This document shows positions 7,646-15,793 of a DNA stretch of 64,000 nt, piece after piece. Origin of the DNA: Bacteriovorax sp. BSW11_IV (GTDB lineage Bacteria; Bdellovibrionota; Bacteriovoracia; Bacteriovoracales; Bacteriovoracaceae); contig NZ_AUNE01000036.1 in NCBI RefSeq assembly GCF_000447755.1, positions 1 through 64,000 of the forward strand, given 5' to 3'. How positions within the stretch are numbered: the stretch's first letter is position 1; the number at the start of each line of letters is the position of its first letter. A model generated the notes under the pieces. That model had not been told where the DNA came from. It saw only the letters and a program-made list of their open reading frames with translations, and did not search any database. The translations under genes and the position numbers were made by a program.

Positions 7646-9403
7646 TTACATTTTTTGAGGGGCCGTAATCCCAAGTAAAGAAAGTCCAACTTTCATTGTC
7701 TTGGCCACAGATAATGAAAGCGCCAATCGGGCCTTTTTAAGCTCTTCATCACTTTCTTTGTTAATTGGGCACTCTGCATAGAAACTATTATAAAGTTTTC
7801 CTAATTCAAAGAGGTATCCCGTTAAAAGAATCGTTTTATTTTGTTCGTGTGCTCTTAGAACAACTTCATTAAAGGCCTGAAGCTTTAAGAGTAGCGCCTG
7901 TTCTTGTTCTTTTTCTAGCTTATTCCATTCAATATTAGCATCAAGCTCAATACCACTTTTAGCAATAAGAGACTGAATTCTTGCATGGACATATTGTAGG
8001 TAAGGTCCTGTATCACCATCTAGTTTTAGCCATTCATTCATATCGAAAATAATCTTTCTAATATTGTCGACACGAACCATTCCGTATTTTATAGCACCAT
8101 TGGCAACAATTTTTGCTGTTTCTTCAATTTCAGCATCAGTCCAATCACCTCGATATTTTTCAAGATAGTTGTTCTTAATTGTTGCTTCCATTTTATGAAT
8201 GAGCTCCATAAGAGGAACAATATTTCCTTTACGTGAACTCATTGGGCCATCTGGTAGCTCGACGACATCATACGGAAGATGATGGCAGTCTTTGGCCTGT
8301 GGAAAACCGATTTTTTCAAGGACTTTAAAAACTTGTTTAAAGTGAAAAGATTGTCTTTCATCGACAATATAAATATTTTTTTCAATTCCAAAATCTTTGA
8401 ACTTTTTGATCGCAAGCTCTACATCTTTTGTCGCGTAGAGACCATTTCCATCTGATTTAATAAGAATACAAAAGCCAAGTTTGTCATCGGAAAGGTCCAT
8501 ACCGATGGCCCCTTGATCTTCAACAAGTAATCCTTTGTTATATAATTCTTTAACTGTCTTTAATGAAGGACGGTCAACTTCTGATTCAAAAAACCAACGA
8601 TCAAACTGAACATTTGCCCAGTCATAGGCCTCATTCATAAGATCAATTGACCATTTTCTTGTTTCCACCCAAAGATCGTAGAACTCACCACTCTCGGCCT
8701 CAAGTTGACGAAGAATTTCAGTAAGTTCTTTTCTGTTTTGCTCTTCTTTTTCTGTTCCCAATTGATCTTCGAGAAGGAGGTTGGCCGTTGAATAAATACG
8801 TCCAAGCCATGCCCCTTTTTCTTCTGTGGGAATAGCATCCTTATTATGATTTTTTAAATACCAAAGACATTTGGCAACGTGAGTTCCACTGTCCCCAGGA
8901 TAAGTCGTGGCCAGAACATCCTGGTTGCAATAGCGCTTTATGCGAACAAGAGCGTTACCAAGACATAAGTTTCTCATGTGACCAACGTGCATTTCTTTAT
9001 GCGTATTGGGTTGAGAGTATTCGATCATTGTTTTTGGTTTTACATCTGTAATTTCTTGAGTAAAGAAATTTTCAGAAATAATTTCTTTTAAAATAAATTC
9101 ACCAAAGGCCTTGCTTGAAATTTTAAAGTTTAAATAAGGTCCAGCAGGGTTTACTTCAGTGATGAATTCATTAGTGGCAATTTTTTCTTTTAATTGTGCA
9201 CTAATCTGTGGTGGCCCTTTTTTAAGTTCTTTGGCCATCATGAAACATGGAAATGCGAATTGTCCTAGTTTTAAATTCGGAGGAGTCGTAATTTGCCCAT
9301 AGATTTGTTGTTCACTAATTTCATAATCAGGAAAAGTTTCATTTAGTGCTGATTTGATTTTTGTGGCAACGAGCTTTAAAAGCGGGTTGTGCATAGTCGA
9401 CAT
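7646..9403 (-). CDS. argS: Arginyl-tRNA synthetase
   Basis: This class I aminoacyl-tRNA synthetase charges tRNA-Arg. The N-terminal Add1 domain is followed by the HIGH-like signature HVGHMRN at about residue 140, preceded by the family hallmark SQPNTHKEM. A GPMSSRKGN stretch sits where the KMSKS loop lies, and the C-terminal DALR anticodon-binding domain ends with VAKTMKVGLSLLGITAPQKM. I chose ATG 9403 (585 residues) because GAGG lies 5 bases before it on the minus strand; an in-frame ATG at 9424 would add seven residues but has no ribosome-binding site. The length fits ArgS. No tRNA gene or T-box is seen nearby. Confidence 0.95.
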   Translation of the reverse strand: MSTMHNPLLKLVATKIKSALNETFPDYEISEQQIYGQITTPPNLKLGQFAFPCFMMAKELKKGPPQISAQLKEKIATNEFITEVNPAGPYLNFKISSKAFGEFILKEIISENFFTQEITDVKPKTMIEYSQPNTHKEMHVGHMRNLCLGNALVRIKRYCNQDVLATTYPGDSGTHVAKCLWYLKNHNKDAIPTEEKGAWLGRIYSTANLLLEDQLGTEKEEQNRKELTEILRQLEAESGEFYDLWVETRKWSIDLMNEAYDWANVQFDRWFFESEVDRPSLKTVKELYNKGLLVEDQGAIGMDLSDDKLGFCILIKSDGNGLYATKDVELAIKKFKDFGIEKNIYIVDERQSFHFKQVFKVLEKIGFPQAKDCHHLPYDVVELPDGPMSSRKGNIVPLMELIHKMEATIKNNYLEKYRGDWTDAEIEETAKIVANGAIKYGMVRVDNIRKIIFDMNEWLKLDGDTGPYLQYVHARIQSLIAKSGIELDANIEWNKLEKEQEQALLLKLQAFNEVVLRAHEQNKTILLTGYLFELGKLYNSFYAECPINKESDEELKKARLALSLSVAKTMKVGLSLLGITAPQKM

Positions 9404-9440
9404 GGGAACCTCAAAAAGTTTCATAGGATAATTTTAAATC

Positions 9441-9449
9441 TGTTATACT
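9441..9449 (+). promoter_or_regulatory. Extended -10 promoter element for the 9487 gene
   Basis: TGTTATACT is a textbook TGn-TATACT extended -10 box, 38 bases before the start codon at 9487. No good -35 box is visible, which an extended -10 can tolerate. Confidence 0.5.
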
Positions 9450-9486
9450 ATATAGAAAAAGTTCGCACTAGACTAGAGGGAGCGCA

Positions 9487-9909
9487 ATGTTTACGAGGTT
9501 TTGGGTTATTTTTCTCGCACTATTTCACTGGGGCACACTGTCCTTTGCAGACGCCCAAGCCCCTGAGGAATTATCTGCTCAAAGCGCTCCTAAAGTCGAG
9601 GCCGCTGTTGATGTTGATGAATTTTTCAAATATATGAACGAACCGCGTATATCCCTTGAATATAACCGAGGCGAATATCTTATTTACGACTGCAAAAAAC
9701 AAAGTTTCATTTGTGTGAGCAAAGAGAGTTTTGAAGCTTGTGGCGAAAATCGAGCGTTGGCCAAAGAAGAAAAGAAGCACAATCTGGCCTGTGCCCCTTT
9801 ATTGACATTCAAAACACAAAAAGCTTGTTTTGAGAAACAAATTACAAATATCGAGCGCGCTCGAATTAAGACTTATTGCTACGATGAAATTAAAAAACTG
9901 AAATTATAG
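9487..9909 (+). CDS. Small exported cysteine-rich protein, unknown
   Basis: The 140-residue protein has a signal peptide (MFTRFWVIFLALFHWGTLSFA followed by DAQA). The mature part has six cysteines (in DCKKQSFICV, FEACGE, LACAPL, KACFEK, TYCYDE), suggesting disulfide bonds in the periplasm or outside the cell. I do not recognise the family. It is divergent from argS and shares a 63-bp promoter region with it. Its 3' end overlaps the convergent GNAT gene by 6 bp. A GAGGGAGCG stretch ahead of the ATG serves as ribosome-binding site. Confidence 0.75.
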   Translation: MFTRFWVIFLALFHWGTLSFADAQAPEELSAQSAPKVEAAVDVDEFFKYMNEPRISLEYNRGEYLIYDCKKQSFICVSKESFEACGENRALAKEEKKHNLACAPLLTFKTQKACFEKQITNIERARIKTYCYDEIKKLKL

Positions 9910-10338
9910 TTTTTTGAACATTAAAATATGGGGACCAATATCTGGTACATCGAAAACTTCGCCATGAGTTTCAAATCCCACTTTTTCATAAAAACCTTGG
10001 GCAGATACACGAGCGTTACACCACACGAGGTTGCAGAAATTTTGCTTAATTACAGGAAAGGCCACTTTCAAAAGCTCACTTGAATAGCCACGGCCTGTTG
10101 AGTCGGGAAGAGTTGCCATGCCTCGTAAGTGATATTGATTTTCTTCTTCAAATTTCGTATTGCGTCGATAAAAGAATGAAGCAATACTCACTAACTTACT
10201 GTCCACAAAAGCACCAAGGTGAAATGTTTGTTCGTCTGTGTCACCATCAAAATAGCATGTTTCAATGGGACGACCCGGGCGAAGAACTTGATGTCTTATT
10301 GGGTATGTATCGCGAGCACTAATTCGTAAAACTTTCAA
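9904..10338 (-). CDS. GNAT-family N-acetyltransferase
   Basis: The 144-residue protein carries the acetyl-CoA fold of the GNAT family. Motif A reads LRGMATLPDSTGRGYSSELL, with the R/Q-x-x-G-x-G/A-like pyrophosphate loop (GRGYSS), and motif B ends with AQGFYEKVGFETHG, the common F-Y-x-x-x-G-F signature. The substrate is unknown. The start is a TTG at 10338 with AAGGA six bases upstream; no in-frame ATG gives a full domain. It overlaps the 3' end of the exported protein gene on the other strand. Confidence 0.88.
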   Translation of the reverse strand: MKVLRISARDTYPIRHQVLRPGRPIETCYFDGDTDEQTFHLGAFVDSKLVSIASFFYRRNTKFEEENQYHLRGMATLPDSTGRGYSSELLKVAFPVIKQNFCNLVWCNARVSAQGFYEKVGFETHGEVFDVPDIGPHILMFKKL

Positions 10339-10403
10339 CGACTGTCCTTTTTTGAATTTAATCTAAATAACATATAAGGCATGGGGTGCCGTTTGTCATG
10401 ACT

Positions 10404-11015
10404 TTAAATTTTTCTTGAGATTCGGAACAAGACTTCCATGCTTTTTTCGGCCAGAGTGCTGCTAAAGAGTTCAAATATAATATCGGGAATACCTGTATCA
10501 GGTCCTTGCCAGTATGCGTCGCTATAAAAGAGGCATCTGTTATTAGGACCATTGATGACATGAATTGTTCCCTTCAGTCCATCGAGAAAACCTTTATCAA
10601 ATGAGAAAGGATAACTTCCAACCTTAGTGATACGAGGGATCTTAAAGTCTAGTGCCATGCGAAAGGGGAGGATGTCCGCATCCAATAATAAATAGATGCG
10701 CTGTGTTTTTTCGTTATAGGCACTGAGCTTCACAAAATCGATAAATTTATAAAATTCTTCATAGCGAGAAAGTTTTTGCAAAGCAATAGGGCAACTGTTT
10801 GGATGCAGTCCTGAAATGACAAAATCAAGTTTTTGCTGCTTGATGCCTGATTCATTTTTGACAGTATCTACTTCAGATTTTCGATAGATATCTCCCTTTA
10901 AAATCTTGCCTCGCACTGAGTCTTTAAGGGGCACTGGAAAGGGTGATTGAGCCCACGCGCTGTGCGTTAGCATGAGTGCAATAAAAAAGCTTGTGATTCT
11001 AGTTAGATAACGCAT
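10404..11015 (-). CDS. Exported protein of unknown function
   Basis: The 203-residue protein has a signal peptide (MRYLTRITSFFIALMLTHSAWA). The mature protein contains no motif I recognise; it has two well-separated cysteines (NSCPIALQ and NRCLFYSD). The C-terminus (residues about 180-203) is Ser/Arg-rich. It is divergent from the topoisomerase B-subunit gene, with 33 bp between start codons, so the two promoters must overlap. Confidence 0.75.
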   Translation of the reverse strand: MRYLTRITSFFIALMLTHSAWAQSPFPVPLKDSVRGKILKGDIYRKSEVDTVKNESGIKQQKLDFVISGLHPNSCPIALQKLSRYEEFYKFIDFVKLSAYNEKTQRIYLLLDADILPFRMALDFKIPRITKVGSYPFSFDKGFLDGLKGTIHVINGPNNRCLFYSDAYWQGPDTGIPDIIFELFSSTLAEKSMEVLFRISRKI

Positions 11016-11048
11016 TGTCTCTTTTCACGTGTTAAAAGGCCTACTACC

Positions 11049-13307
11049 ATGTTTAAAAGGATTTTAGCAAAAACTCGGCAAGAGGGGAATGCACGGATGG
11101 CCAAAATTGAATCGGTTAAAAGAAAAGGTAAAGCAAAAGAAGCTGAAATTGAGAGTAAAGATCAGCGTTGGCATTGCCGCAATCGTATTACTTTAGTTTT
11201 TGGAAGTAATGACGTTGAAGAACTCGATACATATGTTTACGACGATACAGGCGTAAACTTCAAAACAGTTAAATTTCATCAGGCGAAAAGTAAGGCCGTG
11301 GAAGAAATTTTAGATAACTGTATTGATGAATTTTATCGTGGTTACGTTACAGAAATTCACACAGATCTTTCGGAAGATGGGAAGACAATCACTATTGAAG
11401 ATAATGGTATTGGTTTTCCTGTAGAGAAAGTTCCTCAAGTCTATACTGAGTTTAGAACAGGTTCAAAATTTAAAGATGAAGAAGTAGATGAGAAAGGCTT
11501 TTTGCACAGAACGCTTGGCCAAAATGGTCTAGGTGCTGCGGCGACATGTCTAACTTCAGATCTTTTTGAAGCACGCGTTCGCCACTACAATTCAAAGAAA
11601 GAACAAACATGGACATTTCTAGATGGTGCTCTTCAGACGAAGAAAACTAAGGCCAAAGAATTCTCTGGTCACTCAGGAGTTCGTGTTCAATTAACTTTAT
11701 CTAAAGAAGTTTATAAAAATAATGAAGTTGATAAAGACCTTTTAAGAAAGCGTATTATTGACCTTGCCTATAATAATCCTGGTCTTACTTTTTACTTTAA
11801 TAAAGAAAAGTATCACTTTAAAAAAGGATTACTAGAGCTTGCAGAAAGAGTTGATAAATCAACTGCACAGCACGTTGGTGATCATGAATATATCTATGAA
11901 ACGACAAATCTTAAAGGGAAGAAAGTTAAAGGTAAAATCGATTTAACTCTTTCACTTTGTATTGATCCAAAAAATGAAGATCGTGAGCGTTTCATTTCAT
12001 TTGTAAACTCTACACCAACTTATGATGGTGGTTTCCACCATGATCGCGTGAAGAGAATTTTTATCAATGCTATTAAAGCAAAGCTAGAAAGACAGCTAAA
12101 AAAAGAAAAAGTTCAAACTGTCGATAACGATATTCTTGCCGGATTAACTTTTGTTCTTGGGATCACAATGCCCAATCCACGCTTTGAATCTCAAACAAAG
12201 AGAAAGCTAGTTCGTGATGCCCACCTTGAAAAAGGAATTGAAATCTTCATGGACAAGAACTTAGATAAGTTCTTAAAGAAGAATAAAGATTATCTTGAGC
12301 AAGTTATGGAGCGTGCTAAGTCACGTCATAAATTTCAAGCTCTGAAAGAGGCCTCGAAAAAAGGTAAGAAACAGAAAAAGCAAAGAGTTGAAAAACTTCT
12401 TGATGCCAATGAGAGAAAAAACCGCGATCTATGTTCTCTATTCATTTGTGAAGGGGACTCAGCGATTGGTGGTCTTCGCTCTGCTCGTAATAAGCTCTAC
12501 CAAGGGGGAATTGCCCTGAAAGGTAAGCCAATGAACGTGGCACAAGCTGGTATTAACGATATCATCAACAATCAAGAGTTCATGGATATCACGGCAAGTA
12601 TTGGTCTTGTTATTGGTCAAGAAGCAGATGTGAAAGACATGAGATATTCAAAAATTGTTTTTCTTGCCGACTCTGATGTTGATGGTGGACACATCAATAC
12701 ACTGTTAACAAATTTCTTCTTTCAATTCTGGCCAGAACTTTTCAAAATGGGTGCGATTCAAATTGCAAAAGCCCCACTTTTCGAGGTTATCACAGACAAT
12801 GGAACTTTATTTGTTGAAACCCCAGGACAACTTGAAGATTTAAAAAATTCAAACAAAGTAAAAATAAAAGAAATTCAAAGAAACAAGGGTCTAGGGGAGA
12901 TGTCTCCTGAAGCGTGGAAGTACGTAATGGCCCGTGAAGATTATACTAAAATTACTGTAGAAGATATGAGTAAGGCCAAGCGTATGCTTAACGTTTGTTT
13001 CGGTAAGGATACAACGTTAAGAAAAGATCTTTTGATTGATAACGATGGTGGGGATGCCATGGTTTCTCGATCTCCAGATAGAGAAGAGGCCTTTAAGCAA
13101 AAGAAATCTGATGCTAAAAAGAAAGCTCAAAAAGTTTCTGCAAAAAAGGCCCCTGTAGCTGCTGAAAAAAAATCTAAAACTAAATCTGCAGATAAAACGC
13201 CAGGTAAGACGGCAAAGAAGACTGCGAAAAAGGTAGAGAAAAAAGGTTCAAAAAAAGCAGCAGGAAGCGCAGGTAAACGTATCCGTGATATGGTTGACTA
13301 TATTTAA
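11049..13307 (+). CDS. parE: Type IIA DNA topoisomerase, ATPase (B) subunit, T4/eukaryote-like
   Basis: The 752-residue protein has a GHKL ATPase domain with EEILDNCIDE (about 85-94), DNGIG (about 118) and GQNGLGAAAT as ATP-lid loop, then a transducer domain, and a Toprim domain with CEGDSAIGG (about 466) and DSDVDGGH (about 540) holding the Mg2+ acidic residues. The wording of several blocks (NPRFESQTK, CEGDSAIGGLRSARNKLYQGG, NNQEFMDITASIGLVIG) is closer to phage T4 gp39/gp60 and eukaryotic Top2 than to typical GyrB/ParE. A tail from about residue 685 is Lys/Ala-rich and histone H1-like. An alternative ATG at 11097 has AGAGGGG nine bases upstream. The A subunit follows after 9 bp. The symbol parE is by role only. 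Confidence 0.88.
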   Translation: MFKRILAKTRQEGNARMAKIESVKRKGKAKEAEIESKDQRWHCRNRITLVFGSNDVEELDTYVYDDTGVNFKTVKFHQAKSKAVEEILDNCIDEFYRGYVTEIHTDLSEDGKTITIEDNGIGFPVEKVPQVYTEFRTGSKFKDEEVDEKGFLHRTLGQNGLGAAATCLTSDLFEARVRHYNSKKEQTWTFLDGALQTKKTKAKEFSGHSGVRVQLTLSKEVYKNNEVDKDLLRKRIIDLAYNNPGLTFYFNKEKYHFKKGLLELAERVDKSTAQHVGDHEYIYETTNLKGKKVKGKIDLTLSLCIDPKNEDRERFISFVNSTPTYDGGFHHDRVKRIFINAIKAKLERQLKKEKVQTVDNDILAGLTFVLGITMPNPRFESQTKRKLVRDAHLEKGIEIFMDKNLDKFLKKNKDYLEQVMERAKSRHKFQALKEASKKGKKQKKQRVEKLLDANERKNRDLCSLFICEGDSAIGGLRSARNKLYQGGIALKGKPMNVAQAGINDIINNQEFMDITASIGLVIGQEADVKDMRYSKIVFLADSDVDGGHINTLLTNFFFQFWPELFKMGAIQIAKAPLFEVITDNGTLFVETPGQLEDLKNSNKVKIKEIQRNKGLGEMSPEAWKYVMAREDYTKITVEDMSKAKRMLNVCFGKDTTLRKDLLIDNDGGDAMVSRSPDREEAFKQKKSDAKKKAQKVSAKKAPVAAEKKSKTKSADKTPGKTAKKTAKKVEKKGSKKAAGSAGKRIRDMVDYI

Positions 13308-13316
13308 GAGGGATTC

Positions 13317-14750
13317 ATGGAAGAGAGATATTTACACGCACTGGAGTCAGTGCCTTTAGATGAAATTGTAAAAGAAGAATATAGAACTTATCAAATCTAT
13401 ACATTGATGGATAGGGCAATTCCTTATCTGCAAGATGGTTTAAAGCCTGGTCAGAGAAGAATTCTGTTTACGCTATGGAAAAACCAATCAAAAGGTTTGA
13501 TGAAAGTTTCATCGGCCACTGGTCTTGTTCTCACGCTACACCCACACGGTCCTGCTTCTGTTGAATCAGCGATTGTTAACATGGCACAAGATTATACTTT
13601 TTCGAACAATTATCCATTAATTGATAAGAAGGGATATTTCGGAGAGAGGATGGAAACGGCTCCGGCCGCTTCGAGGTATATTGAATGTAAACTTGGTGAA
13701 GTAGCGAAAATTTTATTATTCGATGATATGGGCCAAGTTGAAATGATTCCTAACTACGATGAAAAAGTTATGGAGCCATTAGGTCTACTACCAAAACTTC
13801 CTTTGATGCTTTTAAATGGGGCCGAAGGTATTGGAACAGGCTTTTCTTCTGTTATTCCGAGTTTTCACCATAAAGATATCATTAGTTCAATGATTCAAAT
13901 GGTTGAGACTGGATCTCCTAAGAAACTTAAACCATATGTTGCTAATTATACTTTACCTATCGAAACAGATGGTAAGAATCGCTACCTTTTCAATATGGGA
14001 TTTGAAAAAGTAGGCGACAGTATTTTTATCACAGAATTACCGAAAGGTTATGATGCTCAAAAAATCTATCGCTATTTAACGAAGTATATGGACGAAGACT
14101 ACATTAAAGATTTCGTCGATTCTTCAGTAGATAACGACATTCGTATTGAGCTTATTTTCAAGCGTGGTCAAACTCCTTCACTTGAAGAAGTTAAGAAGAC
14201 TTTGGGAGCATCATCTTCCCTTGTTCCAAACTATACACTTATCTCTGAGCGTGGTGTGAAAATTTTTGATCGCCCTGAAGAGATTATTTCTATTTTTACA
14301 AAGCAGCGACTTGAAGTTGTTAAGCGTCGCTATGAGCTTTGGTGCAAAGATCTTAACGATAAGATTACTCAGAATAATGAGATTATCAAATTCATTAAAA
14401 ATAAAGAGTATGAAGTTGCAACAAAATCAAAAAATAGAAAATCATTCGTTGAGTACTTAGATAAGAAAAAATATGTCTATGCAGAGTACTTGGCCGATAT
14501 GCCAATCTACCGTATGACAAAAGAAGAAGTTGAAAAGCGTCTACTTATGATTAAGGACGACACTAAGAAACTTTCTGAGTACGAAAAAATCGCGAAGTCA
14601 CAAAAACTTGTTGAGAAAAAGCTTATTGAGGAGCTACAAGAAGTTGGAGAGAAGCTCTCAGACTGGCAAAAGAAGCGCGAGCGCGAAAGAAAAGAGTTAA
14701 TGAAAAAAATGGAAAAAGGACAAAAGAAGAAAAAAAAGTCTAAGTCTTAA
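13317..14750 (+). CDS. parC: Type IIA DNA topoisomerase, A subunit without C-terminal pinwheel
   Basis: At 477 residues this DNA breakage-rejoining subunit is far shorter than GyrA/ParC (about 740-880). It keeps the winged-helix core: DGLKPGQRRILFT (40-52), HPHG (75-78) and AASRYIE with catalytic Tyr121. LLNGAEGIGTGFS and LPKLPLMLLNG read almost like eukaryotic Top2, and the order ITELPKGYD, LISERGVKIFD, DMPIYRMTKEEVEK matches T4 gp52 block by block. The beta-pinwheel C-terminal domain is absent; the protein ends in a coiled coil and a Lys-rich tail. With the B subunit it should form a heterotetramer that passes duplex DNA. I infer a decatenase/relaxase, since the missing pinwheel makes gyrase-type supercoiling unlikely. 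Confidence 0.88.
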   Translation: MEERYLHALESVPLDEIVKEEYRTYQIYTLMDRAIPYLQDGLKPGQRRILFTLWKNQSKGLMKVSSATGLVLTLHPHGPASVESAIVNMAQDYTFSNNYPLIDKKGYFGERMETAPAASRYIECKLGEVAKILLFDDMGQVEMIPNYDEKVMEPLGLLPKLPLMLLNGAEGIGTGFSSVIPSFHHKDIISSMIQMVETGSPKKLKPYVANYTLPIETDGKNRYLFNMGFEKVGDSIFITELPKGYDAQKIYRYLTKYMDEDYIKDFVDSSVDNDIRIELIFKRGQTPSLEEVKKTLGASSSLVPNYTLISERGVKIFDRPEEIISIFTKQRLEVVKRRYELWCKDLNDKITQNNEIIKFIKNKEYEVATKSKNRKSFVEYLDKKKYVYAEYLADMPIYRMTKEEVEKRLLMIKDDTKKLSEYEKIAKSQKLVEKKLIEELQEVGEKLSDWQKKRERERKELMKKMEKGQKKKKKSKS

Positions 14751-14766
14751 TTCAAAATAGGTAACT

Positions 14767-14793
14767 AATAGCGGATGCGTTTAGTCCGCTATT
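14767..14793 (+). terminator. Hairpin downstream of the topoisomerase operon
   Basis: AATAGCGGA (14767-14775) pairs perfectly with TCCGCTATT (14785-14793) over a 9-base loop. A run of T (14809-14814) follows, but 15 bases after the stem, so this is a weak or non-canonical intrinsic terminator. It lies 17 bp after the A-subunit stop. Confidence 0.5.
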
Positions 14794-14814
14794 GGCGGCA
14801 AAATGTTCTTTTTT

Positions 14815-14847
14815 GAGGGGTAAAAAAGTTTTTTATAGATATCCCTC
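14815..14847. repeat. Nested inverted repeat upstream of ihfA
   Basis: GAGGG (14815-14819) pairs with CCCTC (14843-14847), enclosing TAAAAAA/TTTTTTA around a single G. It sits between the topoisomerase terminator-like hairpin and ihfA, in the likely promoter region of ihfA. Function unknown. Confidence 0.4.
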
Positions 14848-14913
14848 AATAACTTTGCTAACCTAATGAATATATAGGGTTTTTAGACTATTTAGGATTC
14901 ATGGAGGAAGATT

Positions 14914-15324
14914 ATGAGTCTAACGAAGGCCGACATCGTTGAAAGAGTTTACAAAGAAGCAGGATTTTCTAAGAAAGAAGCTTCTGATCTTGTAGATTTA
15001 GTTTTTAAAATTATTAAGGACACTCTAGCTAGAGGTGAAAAAGTCAAGATTTCAGGCTTTGGTAACTTTTCTATTAGAGACAAGTCAACTCGTGTAGGAA
15101 GAAATCCACAGACAGGAAGCTCTATGGAAATTTCAGCGAGAAGAGTTCTTACTTTCAAACCTTCACAGGTTTTAAAAGAAGACGTTACCAACAGATACGC
15201 ACACCGTATCGATGACAAAGGTAAAGAAAACACTTCGATTCCACCGAAAGATGGAGTACCAAGAGCGCTTAGTTCATTTATGAACAACACTGATGACTCT
15301 ATCGAAGGTGATGACATCGACTAG
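14914..15324 (+). CDS. ihfA: Integration host factor alpha-type DNA-bending protein
   Basis: The first about 95 residues are a complete HU/IHF domain: MSLTKADIVERVY, FKIIKDTLARGEKVKISGFGNF, and the DNA-intercalating arm VGRNPQTGSSMEISARRVLTFKPS with the conserved R-N-P proline at its tip. The dimer bends DNA and serves nucleoid structure and regulation. An extra tail of about 40 residues, acidic at the end (DDSIEGDDID), is longer than in standard IHF-alpha. Start: ATG 14914 with GGAGGAAG upstream. The MerR regulator next door is the arrangement usually seen for ihfA in delta-proteobacteria-like genomes. Confidence 0.93.
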   Translation: MSLTKADIVERVYKEAGFSKKEASDLVDLVFKIIKDTLARGEKVKISGFGNFSIRDKSTRVGRNPQTGSSMEISARRVLTFKPSQVLKEDVTNRYAHRIDDKGKENTSIPPKDGVPRALSSFMNNTDDSIEGDDID

Positions 15325-15343
15325 CCATAATTTTGGAGGGGCC

Positions 15344-15793
15344 GTGCAGTCATCAATTGAGATTCCGAATAAGTCGTTATTTAAGATTAACGAGGTCTGT
15401 AATATTACAGGAATTAAACCTTATGTACTTCGTTATTGGGAAACTGAATTTGAACAAATAGGCCCTATTTTATCTAGCTCTGGCCAAAAGATGTACGAAC
15501 AAAAGGACATCGAGGCCATAGCGATGATAAAAAAGCTGCTCTTTGATGATAAGTTATCAATAGAGCGTGCCAAAATGGAAATGGAAAAGATGTTTGGAGG
15601 TGTTGTACGCCAAAATTCATCTGAAGATCGTGTTGATGCTATTGATGAAAACTCGTCTGTTCGCAAAAGTGCGACAATGAGAACTCTGAGTGATTCTGAT
15701 GTTCAGAAATTAGTTATGGCCAAGGCGAAATTAAATTCCCTTGTAATGCTGGCCTCTGAATTGAAGGAGAGACATAATTGGCAACAAGTCTAA
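15344..15793 (+). CDS. MerR-family transcriptional regulator
   Basis: The N-terminal winged helix-turn-helix reads LFKINEVCNITGIKPYVLRYWETEF, the standard MerR DNA-recognition pattern, followed by a wing (GQKMYEQKDIEAIAMIKKLL) and a short C-terminal coiled coil without effector-binding cysteines. I chose GTG 15344, preceded by GGAGG at 15335-15339 with a 4-base spacer; in-frame ATGs at 15293 and 15311 lie inside ihfA and would add up to 17 residues. The gene follows ihfA in the same direction. Its 3' end overlaps the convergent polyprenyl synthase gene by about 60 bp. The target is unknown. Confidence 0.88.
   Translation: MQSSIEIPNKSLFKINEVCNITGIKPYVLRYWETEFEQIGPILSSSGQKMYEQKDIEAIAMIKKLLFDDKLSIERAKMEMEKMFGGVVRQNSSEDRVDAIDENSSVRKSATMRTLSDSDVQKLVMAKAKLNSLVMLASELKERHNWQQV

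Noticed and set aside
10358-10561. A 67-residue minus-strand ORF near 10400
   Set aside because: It overlaps the exported-protein gene (10404-11015) in another frame and lacks a ribosome-binding site.
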